Shown here one piece after another: positions 44,029-46,492 of a stretch of DNA of 46,492 bases (positions within the stretch are counted from its first letter, which is position 1; each line of letters begins with the position of its first letter). The notes below the pieces were generated by a model, which saw nothing but the letters and a program-made list of their open reading frames with translations, was not told the origin of the DNA and made no database searches. The stretch covers positions 111,062 through 157,553 of the forward strand of contig NZ_SMMA01000056.1 in the NCBI RefSeq assembly GCF_009711345.1. Reading direction: 5' to 3'. This DNA comes from Pseudovibrio flavus. GTDB taxonomy: Bacteria; Pseudomonadota; Alphaproteobacteria; Rhizobiales; Stappiaceae. The translations under genes and the position numbers were made by a program.

Positions 44029-45677
44029 CAGGCCATCTCTCCGTTATACATCCACTGCTTGAGAATGATTGCGGCCTGAACATCATCCAGCTCCACAGCA
44101 CGTTCAAGCTTCTTGAGAGATACACGGTTGACGACAGTGCTGCCTTCTTCCTCATTAATGATAAGGCGCTCGATTGCATCAACATCATCGAAGCCGACGT
44201 TTTCATGGATTGTGCCCATGCTGCCATCGGCACCAACGTTTGGACCTTCAGCCACCACCTCTTGCTGAACTGGCAGAAGGAAGGCAACAGCTGGACGCAA
44301 GCCGAACCAGATGATCATCAGTGTCACAACGAGGATGGCAAGTGCGTTTACAACGCTGCCCATGTTGCGCATCAAGGCATCCATCAAGGTGCTTTCAGGA
44401 ATTGCGGCGAGCTGCTCCTCACTGGTGAGGAAGTTCACGGCGGAAACATTGATCGTGTCACCGCGATCAGCATTGGTGCCAGCGGCCGCAGAAATGATCT
44501 GCTGAATTTCAGAAAGCTTGGCTTCCACAGCTTCAGGAGATGCTTCACCACCAGCGCGAGCCAGCGCTTCGCCGATACGCTCCTGATTAACAACGACTGC
44601 GATGGTCAAACGCTCTACGCGGTAATCGTCAAAGTATGTTTCGACGGTGCGGGAGGAGATTTCGTAGTTGGTTAGCTCTTCGCGGCGATCAGCCTCTTCA
44701 CTGGAGCGCTCACCACCCTGCGCGCTAACATCTTCTTCTGGAAGGTTCTGCTCAACAGTCGTTGGCGTTTCCAGAGAGGAATTCTGAGCCTTGTTATTTT
44801 CACGAACAACGCGGAAAGAGCGTTCTACGCGGGAGTCCGGATCAAACGTTGTCTCCGATACCTTCTGCGTATCGGTGTTGATCGCTGCGGCAACACTGAC
44901 TTCGAAATTGCCAATGCCCAGATACGGAGCAAGCGCACGGCGAACGTTGCTTTCAACGCGGTGCGCTACAGTATCTTCAATTGTTGCTTTACGGCCGGTA
45001 GAAGCGCTCTGCGCATCCTCACCTGCAGCCAACAACGTACCGTCGGTATCGAGAACTGTTACCGCATCCGCAGCGAGACCGGGCACGGCAGCAGAAACCA
45101 AGTGGCGAATGGACTGTGCCATGGCATTGGAGGCAGCCCCTTCCGTTCTAATAACGACAGATGCCGATGGCTTTTGAGTATCACGCCTGAAGCTTGCTTT
45201 TTCCGGCAAAACGAGGTGCACGCGCGCGGCCTTCACCCCTCGCATGGACTGGATCGTTCGCGCAACTTCTCCTTCAAGCGCACGAATTCTGGTCACGCCT
45301 TGCATAAAGGAAGTCAACCCCAGTGATCCCATCTGGTCAAAGAGTTCGTAACCTGCGCCTGAGCCGCGAGGAAGCCCTTTCTCCGCCAACAGCATTCGAG
45401 CCCGCGCTGTTGTACCCATGCTTACCGTTACAACGGTGCCGTCAGCACTGACGTCAAAAGGAATACCGGCAGTCTGAAGGGCCATACCGATCTGACTAAC
45501 ATCATCTCTGGCAAGGTTTGCGTAAAGAACTTCCTGATCGGGCCTAGAAAGCAAATAGGCAGCAACGCCAATGGCCACAAACGTAAGCACGCCGACAAAC
45601 GCCAGCGCTATAAGCCGCTGCGTTCCAAGCTGTGCCAAGTTCGAGTAAATTTTTTCGGCGTTTTCGCGGGCTGCCAT
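44028..45677 (-). CDS. fliF: Flagellar MS-ring protein FliF
   Basis: 549 residues from the ATG at 45677 (MAARENAEKIYSNLAQLGTQR), preceded by GAGGTCC; the frame is open 16 codons further up. First helix about 22-43, second about 435-457. Ring-building motifs LYANLARDDVSQIGMALQTAGIPF and QGVTRIRALEGEVARTIQSMRGVKAARVHLVLPE are clear. The C-terminal tail ends in ELDDVQAAIILKQWMYNGEMA, the part that binds FliG. Base of the flagellum in the inner membrane. Confidence 0.95.
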   Translation of the reverse strand: MAARENAEKIYSNLAQLGTQRLIALAFVGVLTFVAIGVAAYLLSRPDQEVLYANLARDDVSQIGMALQTAGIPFDVSADGTVVTVSMGTTARARMLLAEKGLPRGSGAGYELFDQMGSLGLTSFMQGVTRIRALEGEVARTIQSMRGVKAARVHLVLPEKASFRRDTQKPSASVVIRTEGAASNAMAQSIRHLVSAAVPGLAADAVTVLDTDGTLLAAGEDAQSASTGRKATIEDTVAHRVESNVRRALAPYLGIGNFEVSVAAAINTDTQKVSETTFDPDSRVERSFRVVRENNKAQNSSLETPTTVEQNLPEEDVSAQGGERSSEEADRREELTNYEISSRTVETYFDDYRVERLTIAVVVNQERIGEALARAGGEASPEAVEAKLSEIQQIISAAAGTNADRGDTINVSAVNFLTSEEQLAAIPESTLMDALMRNMGSVVNALAILVVTLMIIWFGLRPAVAFLLPVQQEVVAEGPNVGADGSMGTIHENVGFDDVDAIERLIINEEEGSTVVNRVSLKKLERAVELDDVQAAIILKQWMYNGEMA

Positions 45678-45841
45678 AAAGGACCTCGAAAGGGTGACAA
45701 TATTGCCGCTAACTTCGCGCAACAACCTTGCGCGAAAATGGCCTTAGGCAGACCAGCTCGCCTAATAGCGCCGGAGGACCTCACTATTCACCAAAAAATA
45801 GCGGATAAAACAGACAGGTGTTTTCCTAAAACTTTAATAGT

Positions 45842-46405
45842 TCAAAGATCTTGGAGATGAGTTAGGCGACCGTCAGAGATCGGGATTCGCGAATAATTCA
45901 GCGAAGAGCCAACCTTTCCAGCCAGCCCTATCGCAGCCATAAATGGCATATCACCGTCGGGCTTACCCCAAGAGGCGTACTTGCTCTGCGCACTATTGAT
46001 GTCATTCAGCGACAAACATGCAGCCAATCCAGCAGATTGCTTGCCTGCTACATCAATAGTGGCTTCATGCTCTTTACTAATAGGTTCGCATTGTTGCGCG
46101 GCAAGTTCCGCTCTAAGACGCTCAGATCCAGAAACCTGATAGCTACTGAGATCACCCTGAACTTCCTCAATCATATTCACGAGGAGAGAGAAATCCTCAT
46201 CACCCTGCATGACAGCGTCGATTGATTGTTTCAAAGAAGCAAGCCGTCCTTCTATGGAAGGCTGCACACTATTGTCGGCTGCAACTTTGTGACTGCGCAG
46301 ACCATCTCCCCTTCCCAGGGCATCAATTGCGCGCATTGGGTAACCGTCAGCTCCAAGCTGACTGGCTGATACGCGTTCGCAACCAATTTTACTCGCCAGA
46401 GGCAT
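45842..46405 (-). CDS. Unknown protein upstream of fliF
   Basis: 187 residues from the ATG at 46405; a GTG at 46420 is possible and the frame is open to 46465. I do not recognise it. Visible features: no signal peptide or membrane segment, a helical acidic middle (GRLASLKQSIDAVMQGDEDFSLLVNMIEEVQ), four cysteines, and a tail with GLAGKVGSSLNYSRIPISDGRLTHL. It lies 164 bases before fliF on the same strand, with no terminator between, so it could be part of the flagellar operon. It could also be a chance frame, though its amino-acid use looks like a real protein. Confidence 0.5.
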   Translation of the reverse strand: MPLASKIGCERVSASQLGADGYPMRAIDALGRGDGLRSHKVAADNSVQPSIEGRLASLKQSIDAVMQGDEDFSLLVNMIEEVQGDLSSYQVSGSERLRAELAAQQCEPISKEHEATIDVAGKQSAGLAACLSLNDINSAQSKYASWGKPDGDMPFMAAIGLAGKVGSSLNYSRIPISDGRLTHLQDL

Positions 46406-46492
46406 GATACGCACCCCCACAAGTGCACCGGACTTAGAGGTCGTTCCAAAACTTACGGAAAAACCTCAGGGAGACACAACAACTACGGAGCA

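Overview
The window reads as chromosomal DNA of an alphaproteobacterium of the Hyphomicrobiales/Stappiaceae type. The evidence is a DUF2865 protein, class II DAHP synthase, the FlaF/FlbT flagellin regulators, a periplasmic MotC, and a flagellar gene order (motB-motC-fliK, flgE-flgK-flgL-flaF-flbT-flgD-fliQ-flhA-fliR) known from rhizobia. The moderate base composition would suit a marine relative such as Pseudovibrio, but that genus is a guess. I see no transposase, phage, CRISPR, toxin-antitoxin or defence module.

Layout. 1-16.4 kb is a housekeeping stretch. It holds the end of a DUF2865 gene, gltX, two tandem MFS transporters, nadE, an orphan response regulator, class II DAHP synthase, a gamma-glutamylcyclotransferase-like gene, gor, a DUF2059 gene and rpiA, all but the first on the minus strand. 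Then on the plus strand come gph, a third MFS transporter, tRNA-Val(TAC), a small outer-membrane beta-barrel and a TTG-started small membrane protein. 16.4-25.1 kb holds an orphan, divergent trpB and a dipeptide ABC transporter operon dppA2-B-C-D-F, with a second, near-duplicate dppA behind its own leader downstream. 25.1-25.9 kb is the largest non-coding gap. 25.9-28.1 kb carries slyX, an AstE/AspA-type metallohydrolase and a GntR/FCD regulator with a palindrome just in front of it. 28.2-46.4 kb is a minus-strand flagellar block that starts, in transcription order, with an unknown gene, then fliF-fliH-motB-motC-fliK-lytic transglycosylase-flgE-flgK-flgL-flaF-flbT-flgD-fliQ-flhA-fliR-fliJ-like-flgJ/cheL-flgN-like-fliL-like, and ends at a clear terminator.

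How the genes work together. The flagellar block supplies the MS ring (FliF), export gate (FlhA, FliQ, FliR), export ATPase helpers (FliH-like, FliJ-like), rod/hook/junction (FlgJ, FlgD, FlgE, FlgK, FlgL, FliK), stator (MotB, MotC), a wall-cutting enzyme, and flagellin control (FlaF, FlbT). Many of its genes overlap or abut by one to a few bases, which points to translational coupling. The dpp operon imports peptides. gor, the cyclotransferase-like gene and perhaps the peptide importer touch glutathione and peptide turnover, but they are not one operon.

Nothing here is a convincing new multi-gene system. The best leads are small: leaders whose hairpins cover the ribosome-binding site or start codon (first MFS gene, dppA1), the palindromic candidate GntR operator, the divergent TrpB, a MotB with a very long linker, and unassigned proteins at both ends of the flagellar block.
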